A stretch of 64,000 bases of DNA from Bemisia tabaci. Taxonomy: Eukaryota; Arthropoda; Insecta; Hemiptera; Aleyrodidae. This document shows positions 1 through 10,731 of this stretch, piece after piece. The translations under genes were made by a program, and so were the position numbers. The notes under the pieces were generated by a model. That model did no database searches, was not told the DNA's origin, and worked only from the letters and a program-made list of their open reading frames with translations. Position 1 is the stretch's first letter. Each line of letters starts with the position of its first letter. The stretch is from positions 16,665,131-16,729,130 of the forward strand of contig NC_092795.1 of NCBI RefSeq assembly GCF_918797505.1, in the 5' to 3' direction.

Positions 1-1042
1 GGTGGCTCAGTGTCGCGGGTACTCGAAGCTGCGATCGTGCAGGATCTCGCGGGGCTACCAGACGATGATGGCCAAACCGGACCCTTGTAAAATATTTTGG
101 TCCCGGGCCGACTGCGCCTTCCTGGACGACGTCCTGGAGATCGACACGAGTTGCGCCATCCCGGAGCCCGATAATCGCGTGACGTCATCGAAGCCCCTCG
201 ACGAAAGCTCGTATCCCCGCAGAGCGTCAGCCGAAAGCTCGCACCTGAAACCCCAGCCTTGGAACAGCAACGAGATCTCGCGGCATTCCCAGTCACTGCG
301 GGAGTTGAATTACTTGAACGAGCTCGAGAGCAGCAAGTTCTACCCCAGAGTGGCGCTTCCGAAACCGAAATTATCCGAAAATATATCGCCCGCTGGAAGT
401 CAATTTCTGGATCATTATATAAACGTTAACGACGACACAATCGAAGTAGTTCAAAGTGATGTTAATCTCAATTACGATAACGATAGGAGCTATACGGATC
501 TAACGCGGATCAAGAACAATGCGAATGTACTGCGATCTCCAGCGAGATATCGAGAGTGCGAAATCGAAGGAGGCTCGACGAGAGACTTGAACAGGAATTA
601 TGAAATTGAGAGGCATTACTCTATACGGAACCGGAGGTGCTCGTCGAAAAATATGAACAGGATCGGTGGAAGACCCGTTAGAATTAAAATCTACACGACG
701 AAAATCTATAACAGCAGGGATGACGTGAGGAATATTAACAAAAGTTATTCCGCTCGTAATGACGGGGAGAATCATCGCAAGGCGGAAGAGGAGACTTCGG
801 ATTGGATGGCCAAAGTTCTTAGGGAGGACTTCGACTATTCGGACATTTTCAAAAAGTGCAAACCGAGGAGGAATTCTAACTTGAACGAGCTGCAGGGATT
901 GAGTTTTTCGGATGCCGGTGTCGACCATTTAAGGAACTATCAAGACACCTCGAATAACTTGTTGACACCCATGAGCGAGCTGAGTCTAACGTTTGGCGAA
1001 AATGATGCGATGAGCTACCAAGAGGAAACAGCAAGATTTTAA
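1..1042 (+). CDS. 3' coding exon of an unrecognised protein (partial, 5' end outside window)
   Basis: One frame stays open from the window edge to a TAA stop at 1040-1042, about 346 residues, so this is the last coding exon, or a large part of it, of a gene that begins to the left. No initiator can be assigned. The protein is hydrophilic and rich in Asn, Ser, Arg and Asp, with no membrane segment and no catalytic motif I recognise. A charged C-terminal stretch containing SDWMAKVLREDFDYSDIF is the most ordered-looking part. Codon use is mixed and even, unlike the GC3-rich glucosidases further on. A 33-nt A run follows about 60 bases after the stop. The length of the frame and the absence of low-complexity bias argue for a real gene; function unknown. 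Confidence 0.6.
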   Translation, partial: VAQCRGYSKLRSCRISRGYQTMMAKPDPCKIFWSRADCAFLDDVLEIDTSCAIPEPDNRVTSSKPLDESSYPRRASAESSHLKPQPWNSNEISRHSQSLRELNYLNELESSKFYPRVALPKPKLSENISPAGSQFLDHYINVNDDTIEVVQSDVNLNYDNDRSYTDLTRIKNNANVLRSPARYRECEIEGGSTRDLNRNYEIERHYSIRNRRCSSKNMNRIGGRPVRIKIYTTKIYNSRDDVRNINKSYSARNDGENHRKAEEETSDWMAKVLREDFDYSDIFKKCKPRRNSNLNELQGLSFSDAGVDHLRNYQDTSNNLLTPMSELSLTFGENDAMSYQEETARF

Positions 1043-1103
1043 CAGGTGTGTGCCTCTGTAATGTTTTGACGAAACTGTCAAACTATATTTCTTAAGAAAT
1101 ATG

Positions 1104-1140
<37 letters not shown>

Positions 1141-3171
1141 GGGGAAAACCGGGAAACAAGGCTAAAAATACAACACTAAAAACCCGAGATATTTTGTAAT
1201 TTTTAATATATTTTCCGACTACAAATGAATCAGTTTTGAGTCGAAACATTTTAGCCTTGTTTCCTTTTTTTCTCCTTGTGGGCTTTTTCATGTTATACAA
1301 TTGTCCCGGGCTGCTTCGTAAAAATTTGCACCTGTGTCCTAAGAAATCCTTGTAGGGTATTTTCTCTAAGTAAAACTTACGAGATAGGTACAATTTAAGT
1401 GAGAGAATGTGCTGAGAACCTCTCCTTTCATATCTTCCTCTTATTTCAGGCTATAAAGTAGATATTTAATTTTTTAAATGATTACATACTGACCTAGAAG
1501 TAGCTCAAGCAATCATGCTGGCAATAACACATTTCTATTTCCTCGAATTTAACATGCGTACAAGCAGTTAAAAACGTCGGCATAAAAATAAATTAATAGG
1601 TAAGACTTTGAACTCACTCGTTCTAATTTCTGAGACTTGACCAGTATGCATTTGTGCTAGATATGATGCTAATCCATTTACGTATTGAGCATTGATGCCA
1701 GCTGAATCATATTCTCGCTATTAAAAGATTCCAATGGTTTAAATTGGAAAATACTATCGCTCACTATATAAAGAGAAAAAAATCCGAGCAAGGCTTTGCG
1801 CTTATTATGATCTATTCTCAAGGGTGCCCATACTCTCCTCTCCCTTGCTTCCCAATTCTACGGCGAAGTCCTACATTTTCAATTTTGCTCGAATTTAAAG
1901 GTTTTTTTGCGTTAAAAATGAATTCTTCGCAGATAATTTCTCAGAATATGCATCAGAGCTTCGCCAAAAGTTGACAATTCTGTCAATGTAAACAATTTAT
2001 TGTGTTTAAGGGTCACAAGGCGCTTAACAGCTTCATAACGTTAACCTCACTCTACGATGCCCACAACCGCACGTTGCAATAAAATATGCACATTCAGTTT
2101 GAAAAGTGCCTCAAATAATTTTTATTTTTATCCCTGTTTTACTTGGAAGCAAAAAAGTCTTGGTGAAATTATATGATCGGCAGTGAAAATATTATGCTGC
2201 CTAAAAACAACTTTTGACTTGTTTAATTTATATTGACGGAGTAAAAAGTGTTTCAAGGTAGGCATACCCTCTTTTAACGAAATTTTTGCATTTCTTCAAG
2301 GCTCGATGCGTCAACGACATATATTCTCAAAACCTCCGTAGTGTACCTAATCTTCCACGCGTGCCTCTATCGGCAAAAAATTCCGAGTTCATTGTCAAGT
2401 AAATTAATGAGCTATGTACGCACTGTTTGTGGCAAATATTGGAATTGTTCCGTCGTTGACTCAGCGACGAATCAGCATCCGGTACATGGACGTAGGAATA
2501 CACACAATGTGCGCAGATTAGAGTCCTGAAGAAACCAACCCTGTTTACGTAAGAAGCGATCGAGTGAAATCACGACGTGCTGCGCAAAACATTAGCGTGC
2601 TCGTCGAATGTATTCCAGAAATTGTATCAAGGAGATCCAAATTGAAGTAGGACGCTCACAAGAATGATTAGGATTGAGAAAAATTTGGCTAAATTTATAT
2701 TAATATCGAAACTACATAAGCAAATGTTTTGATTGTGGCACATCAGGATTTCCACTTCTTATTCACTTTTTACGAAGCCAGAGGTAGAAGTTTTGAGATG
2801 GAATATTCAAAGAATATTCTTGGGTGGCGAAGGAAACTCACACCAAAAGAGGCAGTTATGATGGTCAATCAGCCCTTTTGAATGTGCAATTTTTTGGGAA
2901 ATCTGCAACGAGCAAATAATTCAACAACAATATACGTTCTGGCCAACAAATGTCCAGAATCGGGTCAATGGCCGATATCGATCGGTCTTCATGGATTTCA
3001 GGCTGGTCATCATTGACCGTAAAATATACGCAGAATTTGTAGCTATTGAAATAAATTTTATCACAAAATAATTTAATGATAGTTTTAGCAAGCATTTTTT
3101 TGGAATTTTAAGCGATTGGATTTTAAGAATTATACATATAATCATACCAAAACATTGCTTTAATGAATGAA

Positions 3172-3231
<60 letters not shown>

Positions 3232-4319
3232 TTGACGAAAACGTGAGAGGCAGCAAACACGCGAGTAATGTTATCAAGAATATGCAGCACGGAAGAAACC
3301 TAATATTTTGTCGAAAAAAAAGGAGTTTGGGGAAAATCTCACGCGATTATTTTATATCTTCGCTAAAATATAATGCTATTAACTGACCTTTTGCCTCCTC
3401 CAGTGATTTATGCAGTACTTAATGGTTAAAACTAGTAATTCGGCAAGGCCGCCAAAAGGTCACAGTTTATCAGCTGTGAGCCTTATCGACAGGCTGAGGC
3501 ATAGACGAAAAAGTCAATGCTGCTACCACCCCCTCATTCATCGAGGAAATTCATAGTTTCAACCAAGATAATTGTTCAATTTTATATGGAATATTTTCAT
3601 CCTGATAATGAGAGGTCAGAGGCATTTCAAGTTTCGGCGAAACAAAGTGCTCTCACACCAAAATACTCATGACAAAGATAGGTAAATTATGCCCGTTGGA
3701 TGATGCAAGTCATAGACACATGTAAACAGTGGTGTCAGTAGCCATGTTTGCATACGAGCAACGCGTCAAGTTTGAAATTGGTTATAGGACATTTCGTCAA
3801 CGATTTTTTGTCCGAGTACTTGTTTTTTCCAGTAGTTTAAGTCCACGTGTTTTTCCAGCAGGGGAGTTTCGGTCCACTTACCAATTATTGAGACCCAGAG
3901 TTAATCGGTCAACATGTAAATACAAACAACATTTGCTCACGACGGTTTTGGATGAAATGTATAATGTCTTTGGAAGAATATGAGGGTTTGCTCGTTTTTT
4001 GTTTGTTTGATTGACCAAACGGAAACAAATATATAACGGAGAATTTTGACGTCAATTCCATGAGGAAAAATTCACTAAAACTCTCTACACCTCTTTGGTG
4101 CAACAGGACTTAATAATTTTTCAAGAAAATCCCATCTTCTTATACTTGAACCGGATGAATCTTTTGATTTTCCTCAGCTAAAGGCTCTTAGATTTTTCCT
4201 ATGTTCGATAACTTCGCGACGGCGCTTCAAACTACTATTTCGCCATGAAGATGTTGCAAAGTGTCATACTAGATTGAAGGTACCCCAACGTATCATGATT
4301 GATGGCATCTTTCAAAAGC
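1043..4319. other. Intergenic, no gene seen
   Basis: AT-rich DNA with no convincing exon. It contains an A33 run at 1104-1136 and an A-run of about 56 nt at 3174-3229. Near 1137-1280 is a small imperfect inverted repeat whose arms contain caaggctaaaa and its complement; the same arm sequence recurs in the palindromic elements at 9779-9964 and 29272-29643. The short open frames here lack acceptor/donor pairs and look random. Confidence 0.5.
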
Positions 4320-5240
4320 ACGAAGTTCCCTCGCAAATTAAATCGAGTGACGACGAAAAAAAGAGAGCTGCAGTCAAAAAACTTGCTAAGTCCTAGTATC
4401 TGGATCCAATAACGTTTAGCATGATTTTTTAACTTAATTAGAGGGAAAAGTGACTTGATCCAAGCAGGAATATGCTCAAATTTACCGCCGAGAAGATTTC
4501 CTTTCAAATCAATAGAGAAAATAGTGCCTGTTTAGAGAAAAAAGAATTCTTAAATAAAAAAAAGTCACTTAGATCAAGCAAAAATCCGCTTTCATTCAGC
4601 TATTTTATTCTTGATTATAAATAAAATCTTCTTGACGCATACTCAAGAATGTTTCTGCCTAAATCGAGTCACATTTTTCTCTAATGAAATTCAAAAATTA
4701 TGCTAAACGTTGATAAATACGGATGCTAGGACTAAGTGAGTTTTTTTTAGATTATCGCTCTCTTTTTGTAACGTAGTATCTTGATTTATTTTGCAAGGAA
4801 AGCTACAACCCTTAAGGGAAGTTTGTCATTCTTGACACGCTGGAGCGCCTTCAACCCCGTATGATACTGTGCAACATCTACGTCTCGAAATAGTTGCTTG
4901 AAACGCTGTAGTACTCCGCGGCGCTGCGGGCGACCAGCGTGAAACGCGCATAGGCGCCTACAAACCTAACAGGGATACTTCACGCATTGCGCAACGCGTG
5001 AAGTATCCCGTTAGGTTTGTAGGCGCTAAGTGAGCCTCTCGCGCTGGCTGCACGCCGCCGCGCCGCTCTGCTCTGTTTGGCTCTAATATTTAAACTCGCA
5101 GAGTCAGCGTTTTTCAACTCATGACTTTGAAATGCTTGCACACTCTGCATGGACTATTCTCATTTAAATTAATGAACAAAGATATGTATTAAAGGAAAAT
5201 ATATTGTGTTTTCTGTAAATATTAAGGTGATTCCGTGTCA
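4320..5240 (-). repeat. Inverted, partial copy of the CCCTGGTAAAAAT-family element
   Basis: Bases 4690-5237 read on the minus strand match the internal part of the element at 58187-59148: the segment around 'actaagtcctagcat', the 76-bp-type palindrome, and the segment ending in an AT-rich arm beside 'ggaatcacctta'. Bases 4325-4430 carry part of the same sequence in the opposite orientation, so the locus is itself an inverted arrangement. No coding capacity. Divergence from the 58-kb copy is considerable, so this is an older insertion. Confidence 0.6.
4954..5026. repeat. Near-perfect palindrome (GCGCCTACAAACCTAAC family)
   Basis: The two halves are reverse complements centred on the ttgcgcaa at about 4990. 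This copy has one mismatch (cattgcgcaacgcg) and a missing base in the right arm compared with the perfect 76-bp version at 58653-58728. Confidence 0.85.
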
Positions 5241-5347
5241 AATTTAATGATTTTCAAAGCCCTCTAATTTTTTCTTCTCATGTGATCGTGGTCTTATCAT
5301 AGATAGTATGAAGAATATTAATTGATTTTTCGAAAAAAAGTATGAAG

Positions 5348-5976
5348 AATGGGACTGTTGCATGCAAGAGATACAGCCGCGCGAATAGACTTTTTAGAGG
5401 TTAAATGACACGAAAATTACGATGGTCACATTAAAAAAGTCTGAAATACACTCCTTACTGCGCAATTTGCGTTGTTAGGAACGCGCTTTTTCAAATTTCC
5501 CGCGTCTGGGGGCAGTTTTCTAATCACCGAAAACAAGCAAACGGCGGGCTCGGTGATTTCCGGAAGATGCCGAGTCGTTGTTGTTGTTGTTATTTTTTCC
5601 TTCAGTTTGTTTACAAACCCAACGTGATCTCCCATAGTGGTCCATATACGCTTTATGCGGTAATCAAATCGATCAACTTTTAAATATCCAACGCAATCCT
5701 TCCACACCTCATTTCACGATGTCACGAGCTCCGATTTTTAGGTTATGTTGTCAGTTTTAGTTGACCGGAAATAGCCGCGAGTTGCCGTTAATTGTTTCCG
5801 TTAGAAAACTGCCCCCAGACGCGGGAAATTCGAAAAAGCGCGTTCCCAACAACGCAAATTGCGCAGTAAGGAGTGTATTTCAGACTTTTTTAATGTGACC
5901 ATCGTAGTTTTCGTGTCGTTTAACCTCTAAAAAGTCTATTCGCACGGCTGCATCTCTTGTATGCAACAGGCCCATT
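5348..5976. repeat. Foldback element with arms of about 180 bp
   Basis: The left arm at about 5348-5525 (aatgggactgttgcatgcaa onward) and the right arm at about 5797-5976 are reverse complements with a few mismatches. They enclose about 270 bp that includes a short (gtt)n microsatellite at 5576-5590. No coding capacity, and no clear target duplication. Confidence 0.75.
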
Positions 5977-7620
5977 GTTGGAGGAATTATTTTTTCTCAT
6001 GTTTCCTCGAAACTTGACTTTTAGCTTTTCCGCCCTTCTTCAAATAAGCCGTTCCATTGATAGTGCGGAGAGGACTGGAGTCAGCAACCTAGCAATCTCC
6101 TATTTGCGCTACGCTGCACACGACGAATAATGAATGGAAAGAACTGAAAGAACAAGCGCGATAAAAGACGATAGATAGCGAATCAGCTATTTATTTAATG
6201 AGGAAGTACGTTTTGTGAAGGTGTCCAAAATAGAAGGTGCTATCACGTTTATTTTATGTCAAGTAATTAGGTGACTCTACGTTTCCACGCGTCACAGTTT
6301 CATGAGCGTGACTTCGGGGGCGATCGTGATAAGGGCATCTGAATGGAAAACTGTTGCAGTGAATAAACGTTAAAGCGACTTCAGTTGTTCCGTTGTCTCT
6401 GTGATTCTGTCACTTGGAAAATACAATAGTCGCGCGCGGGCCGGTGCTTCTCAACATGCTCGCGTTAGTCGAGTTGAACGCGTCAACGATAGAAAAATTC
6501 CCTTCATTTTGTGAAATACCTTACGCAACCCCTTCGGTCTGATATGTTGGATAGTGAGTTCGACTGCAAATAACACTTTTTGGTGCGTCGCATGATTCGT
6601 GTTACTTTCGTATAAAAAATTTGTATTAATTTTTTTGTGTATTGATTCTTTCATCTCGCTCTTCGTCTCCTTGTTGGGTCTACTCTTCTCTTCTATGTCA
6701 ATCTTTCTTCTCACCTGCCTCTGTCTCACTTAAGGTAAAACTTTATCTTCTTTATCTAGTTTTCTCTTTTCCTCTTCTTTTTTACTATTTCTGCTTTTAC
6801 AGAAATATTGCATACTTACTCTGTCACGAAGGTGTTGAGCATAAAAGTTGGTTAAATAGGATTTTTATCCTTTGATACCTTCATTTCTTTCAATCATCAA
6901 AATATCGTTGAGAGACACTGTAGCGTAATTGCATTTCTAAATTTTGATCAGCCTTAGGGGGGGGGGTTAAACTTTAAATCGAAGTAATATAAGCTTTTCA
7001 AAGTTTTTTTTCTTATCTTATTAATAATTTGATGTAGGTAATTATGTGGTAGCTCTCCTCGTTTCTGTAGTGGCTCTATATAAATGCTCACAATAGTACT
7101 GAATTTTTTCCAACAAGTAATTGTGTTAATTAATTTTATATTTTTATGGCTCAATTATTACATACTTATGGTATTATAGCAATAATAGGAATTATTATAA
7201 AATTATCTTCACCACGAGTAAAAGCTTACTTACAACTATAAATGATGCAACGACATTCAATGCTGATTCCCCTGAGCTGTTACCAACGAATAAAAAAAAA
7301 ATGTGTAATTACTTTATGCTCACGTCTCATTTTCCTGAAAGATAACCAGCCCCTAATGTTTCTTGAAATTTTCTGTGAATTTTTTCGCTTCTCCCAAATT
7401 TTCCCGTACAATTTAAAGGAGATATTATGGTTACTTCTCTTTTGAAAAAATTAAGCATGTTCAGAGATTTTTAAACGTTGCAATGGAGTTTCGACTTTTT
7501 CTACTTTCAATATCAAAATATTACTCCATCTAATCTCTTGCGATTCACAACCTACTCAACTGCGTATTTTGATTACTGAAGACACCTATTGATTTTCTCT
7601 TATACAACTGCATTTCTATC
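5977..7620. other. Intergenic / probable 5' non-coding region of the first glucosidase, nothing recognised
   Basis: AT-rich with a pyrimidine-rich stretch at 6640-6800. I see no exon or RNA gene. A 5' untranslated exon of the downstream glucosidase should lie somewhere to the left of the acceptor at 7621-7629, but I cannot place it. Confidence 0.4.
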
Positions 7621-7629
7621 TTGTTCCAG
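7621..7629 (+). other. Probable 3' splice site in the 5' UTR of the first alpha-glucosidase
   Basis: The sequence ttgttccag lies 26 bases upstream of the ATG after a T-rich tract, and the second glucosidase has ttgttgcag in the equivalent position. Both genes therefore probably have a 5' UTR intron directly before the coding exon. Confidence 0.5.
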
Positions 7630-7655
7630 AAATCTCATTTTACCGGTAGCCCAAA

Positions 7656-9404
7656 ATGAACCGGACACCGGCAGGCGTCCTCGCGCTGCTGGCGCTGCTC
7701 ACGGTTGCCCAGCACGCGTCCACAGAGGCACCTTTGGATTGGTGGCAAACTGACGTCATCTACCAGATCTACCCCCGCTCCTTCAAGGACAGCAACGGCG
7801 ACGGCATCGGGGACCTGAAAGGCATCACCGAGAAAGCCGACTACCTCAAAAGCCTCGGGATCGGCGCCATCTGGATCTCGCCCATCTTCAAATCCCCGAT
7901 GGCCGACTTCGGTTACGACATCGCCGACTTCCGCGCCATCGAGCCCATCTTCGGCACCATGGAGGACTTCAAAATCCTGAGAGACACCTTCCACGAGAAA
8001 GGCATCAAAGTCATCTTGGACTTCGTGCCGAACCACTCCTCGGACGAGCACGAGTGGTTCCAGAAGTCCGTCCAGAACATCGCCCCCTACTCGGACTACT
8101 ACGTCTGGGTCGACGCCAAGTACGTCAACGGGACCCGCACGCCGCCCTCCAACTGGCTCTCCTACTTCGAGGGCTCCGCCTGGACCTGGAACGAGAACCG
8201 CCAGAAGTACTATCTCCACCAGTATCACCCCAAACAACCTGACCTCAACTACCGCAACCCGGCCGTCATGAAGGAGATGCAGGAAGTCCTCCGCTTTTGG
8301 CTCGACCTGGGGGTCGATGGCTTCCGAGTCGACACCGTCTTCACCCTCGTCGAAGACGACAGGTACCTAGACGAGCCCCGCTCTTTCATCCCCGGCCTCG
8401 AGCCCACCAACATCGGGTACCTCGATCACATCTACACCAAAGACCAACCCGGAACCTACGACGTCATCTACCAGTTCAGGGCCTTCCTCGATGAGTACCA
8501 GAAGAACAGCACGAAACCGACGACGACGAAGTTCATGGCGACCGAGGCCTACTCCACCCTGGACGACACGATGCGTTACTACGGCAACGCCACCAACAAC
8601 GGCTCGCACTTCCCGTTCAACTTCCTGCTCACGACCGAGGTGGACAGGCAGTCCGAGGCGGATTTCTTCAAGAGCCTCATCGATTCGTGGTACGAGAAGA
8701 TGCCCGCCGGGAGGTGGGCGAACTGGGTGATCGGGAACCACGATAAACCGCGAGCTGCCTCCCGGTTCGGGCGGGACATGCTGGACAGCATCCACATGAT
8801 CCAGTTCCTCATCCCCGGGACCGTCGTCACGTACATGGGCGACGAGATCGCCATGAAGGACGCCTTCATCCGGTGGAAGGAGACTGTCGATCCTCCGGGT
8901 GTCAACAGCGGCAAGCGGCTCTACACGAGCTTCTCGCGCGATCCCGAGCGATCCCCGTTCTTGTGGGACGACACCCTCAGCGCTGGGTTCTCGTCGAACC
9001 GTACGACATGGCTGCCGATTCACCCCAACTACTGGGACTTCAACCTCGCCAAGCAGGAGAAAAGCCCCAAGAGTCATCTTAGTATCTACAAGCGGCTGCT
9101 AAAGCTGAAGAGCTTCCCGGTTATCCAGCGAGGGTCTGTGAAGCTGACTGCGCCGAATAAGAATATTTTAGTCATCGAGAGGCGTCAAGAGAAGACCGTC
9201 TTCGTGGCGGTCGTTAATATCGGCAGTTTCTACGAGACGTTCGATTTGACGAAGCACGTGTCCCTACCGGAACCCAAGTTGGTTGTTTACACCTCGAGTA
9301 TGAACTGTGAGCATAAAGAGGATGAAGCTGTGGATGCGTCCGCTATTAAGTTGCGACCGAAAGCTGGAGTGGTGCTGTCGAATCAGAAGAATAAAGTCGA
9401 CTGA
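7656..9404 (+). CDS. Secreted alpha-glucosidase (GH13, insect maltase/sucrase type), intact
   Basis: A single coding exon of 582 residues, the usual length for insect maltases. Residues 1-23 form a signal peptide (hydrophobic LALLALLTV), so the enzyme is probably secreted into the gut lumen, where it would hydrolyse sucrose or maltose-type alpha-glucosides. The fold begins at PLDWWQTDVIYQIYPRSF, followed by a calcium-site-like DSNGDGIGD. GH13 region I is DFVPNHSSDEHEWF. Region II is GFRVDTV, with the nucleophile Asp226. The acid/base is Glu297 in FMATEAY, and region IV is VIGNHDKPR with His362 and Asp363. All catalytic residues are present. Several N-glycosylation sequons (NGT, NST, NRT) fit secretion. 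There is no hydrophobic C-terminal tail, so no GPI anchor is expected. The ATG at 7656 is chosen because it precedes the signal peptide and the aligned start of the paralogue. The exact sugar preference cannot be read from the sequence. Confidence 0.95.
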   Translation: MNRTPAGVLALLALLTVAQHASTEAPLDWWQTDVIYQIYPRSFKDSNGDGIGDLKGITEKADYLKSLGIGAIWISPIFKSPMADFGYDIADFRAIEPIFGTMEDFKILRDTFHEKGIKVILDFVPNHSSDEHEWFQKSVQNIAPYSDYYVWVDAKYVNGTRTPPSNWLSYFEGSAWTWNENRQKYYLHQYHPKQPDLNYRNPAVMKEMQEVLRFWLDLGVDGFRVDTVFTLVEDDRYLDEPRSFIPGLEPTNIGYLDHIYTKDQPGTYDVIYQFRAFLDEYQKNSTKPTTTKFMATEAYSTLDDTMRYYGNATNNGSHFPFNFLLTTEVDRQSEADFFKSLIDSWYEKMPAGRWANWVIGNHDKPRAASRFGRDMLDSIHMIQFLIPGTVVTYMGDEIAMKDAFIRWKETVDPPGVNSGKRLYTSFSRDPERSPFLWDDTLSAGFSSNRTTWLPIHPNYWDFNLAKQEKSPKSHLSIYKRLLKLKSFPVIQRGSVKLTAPNKNILVIERRQEKTVFVAVVNIGSFYETFDLTKHVSLPEPKLVVYTSSMNCEHKEDEAVDASAIKLRPKAGVVLSNQKNKVD

Positions 9405-9550
9405 TAGGAAGGTACATTTTAAGCACTGGTGATGAAGGAACGCGACGATACTTTAAGTGTTCTGCAGCACGCAACCACAGTTTTCGGTAGTTGATTTTAG
9501 GAGCAGTCTCTTGTGAAATTTACTAAAAGGAGGGAAAATGGCCCGAACTG

Positions 9551-9754
9551 TACACTGAAAAAAAAAGTTACGGGCTATAGAGACATACCGTGCGTTCCGG
9601 GCTCAGATGCCGAAAGTACCGGGTGCTGGAGCCGTAGCTTCGATTGCTCCAGGTGATAAGCCTGGAACTGTCGGCCTCAGAGCCCGAGACGCGGACGGTA
9701 TGTCTACATAGCCCGTAAGCCCGGCTTCCACGGCCGGAGCTTTTTTTCAGTGTA
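9551..9754. mobile_element. MITE with TACACTGAAAAAAA termini
   Basis: A 204-bp element. The left end tacactgaaaaaaaaa is the inverse of the right end tttttttcagtgta, and the arms continue inward (acgggctat-agacataccg against cggtatgtct-atagcccgt). No coding capacity. It lies about 150 bp downstream of the glucosidase stop. Confidence 0.8.
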
Positions 9755-9778
9755 CGTAACAGCGTGGTATAATAGTGC

Positions 9779-9964
9779 TGGGTCCTCACTATTTTGCGGG
9801 AAAACAAGGCCAAAAAGTTCACAAAGTTTGAGTTTTAATAAGTATCAGTATAAGACCCGGGGGGGGGGGGGGGGGTATTCAGCTCAGACAGCTTTGAGAT
9901 CAAAATTGTTGATTCTAATTGAAATTCTTGGCCTTGTTTTCCCCGTAAAATAGTGTGGACCCAG
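9779..9964. repeat. Palindromic element with a central poly-G tract
   Basis: The left arm (ctgggtcctcactatttt and on to aacaaggcc) and the right arm (ggccttgtttt to gtggacccag) are inverted copies. The centre holds a G run at about 9860-9876. The arm motif aacaaggc is shared with elements near 1150 and 29300. Confidence 0.7.
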
Positions 9965-10210
9965 AAATATTTCACCACTTCGTTACTTGACTAAAAGTTA
10001 GATACTTTTTTGCAAATAACTAAGAAAAAAGATGCATCATCAGAACGCAAGTGTCTCACTTTCTCTCACTCACTCTTTCATACTTCATGACGTGCTGGCA
10101 ACAGTGTTGCAGACCGTCTTTTAGGTAATTTTTTGGTACATTTTTAGTTTTTTACATGTTTTATTTCATCTCAAAATGAATGCGTAGTTAATTTGTTTAT
10201 CTATTTCCAG

Positions 10211-10265
10211 TTGTGGGTACATCAACTGTGGAATTACAGTCAGCCGAAAGGCCCATCGTCAAAAC
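10211..10265 (+). CDS. Possible small internal coding exon of an unrecognised gene
   Basis: It is bounded by an acceptor (ctatttccag) and a donor (gtgagc), and is open in the frame giving LWVHQLWNYSQPKGPSSK. It ends in phase 1. This joins in frame to the candidate exon at 10601, whose first two bases complete an Arg codon. No upstream exon was found. Speculative. Confidence 0.3.
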
Positions 10266-10600
10266 GTGAGCGCCACGATTTGTTATAACGTAACTATTTT
10301 GACGTAGATGCTTATGCCTAATCGTTCTAATGAAGGAAAATTATGCTCCATACCACATAACGTGCTTTTCATGCGCGTGATTTTCCCTCTACAAGACAAA
10401 TTGGCCAAAAGATTCTTACAAGTCAAAATAGGCGCATCCTCAGAGAATGACATGCTTTTTTCTCATTTTTGTGTGCTTGTTACTCAGTATATAAGTTGCT
10501 TTTCTGTTCCTACCAATAATCAAAATGTACAAAATTCACGATGTAAATATTTACAACTTTTTAATAAGAATTTTGGAATCGATCAAAAAATTCTTTCCAG

Positions 10601-10731
10601 GTGGGACGAACGATGGAAATTTTAAAGAAATAAACGATGAAATTTTTTACTCCATTGTCCGACCCAAAGTCTGGCAGCACACTTACGATCCAGTCATAGC
10701 AATTCCTGACGGTATTGGATTTTACAAATAA
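10601..10731 (+). CDS. Possible 3' coding exon of the same unrecognised gene
   Basis: After the acceptor aaattctttccag the frame continues as GTNDGNFKEINDEIFYSI and on to a TAA at 10729-10731, ending in IPDGIGFYK. The stop is embedded in caaataaac, a possible polyadenylation hexamer. The residue composition looks protein-like, but I recognise no family. It is supported only by splice-site and phase agreement with 10211-10265. Confidence 0.35.

Noticed and set aside
7635..9077. Long antisense frames opposite the glucosidase (also 14585-15984)
   Set aside because: Shadows caused by high GC3 in the real gene; no start context or family match.
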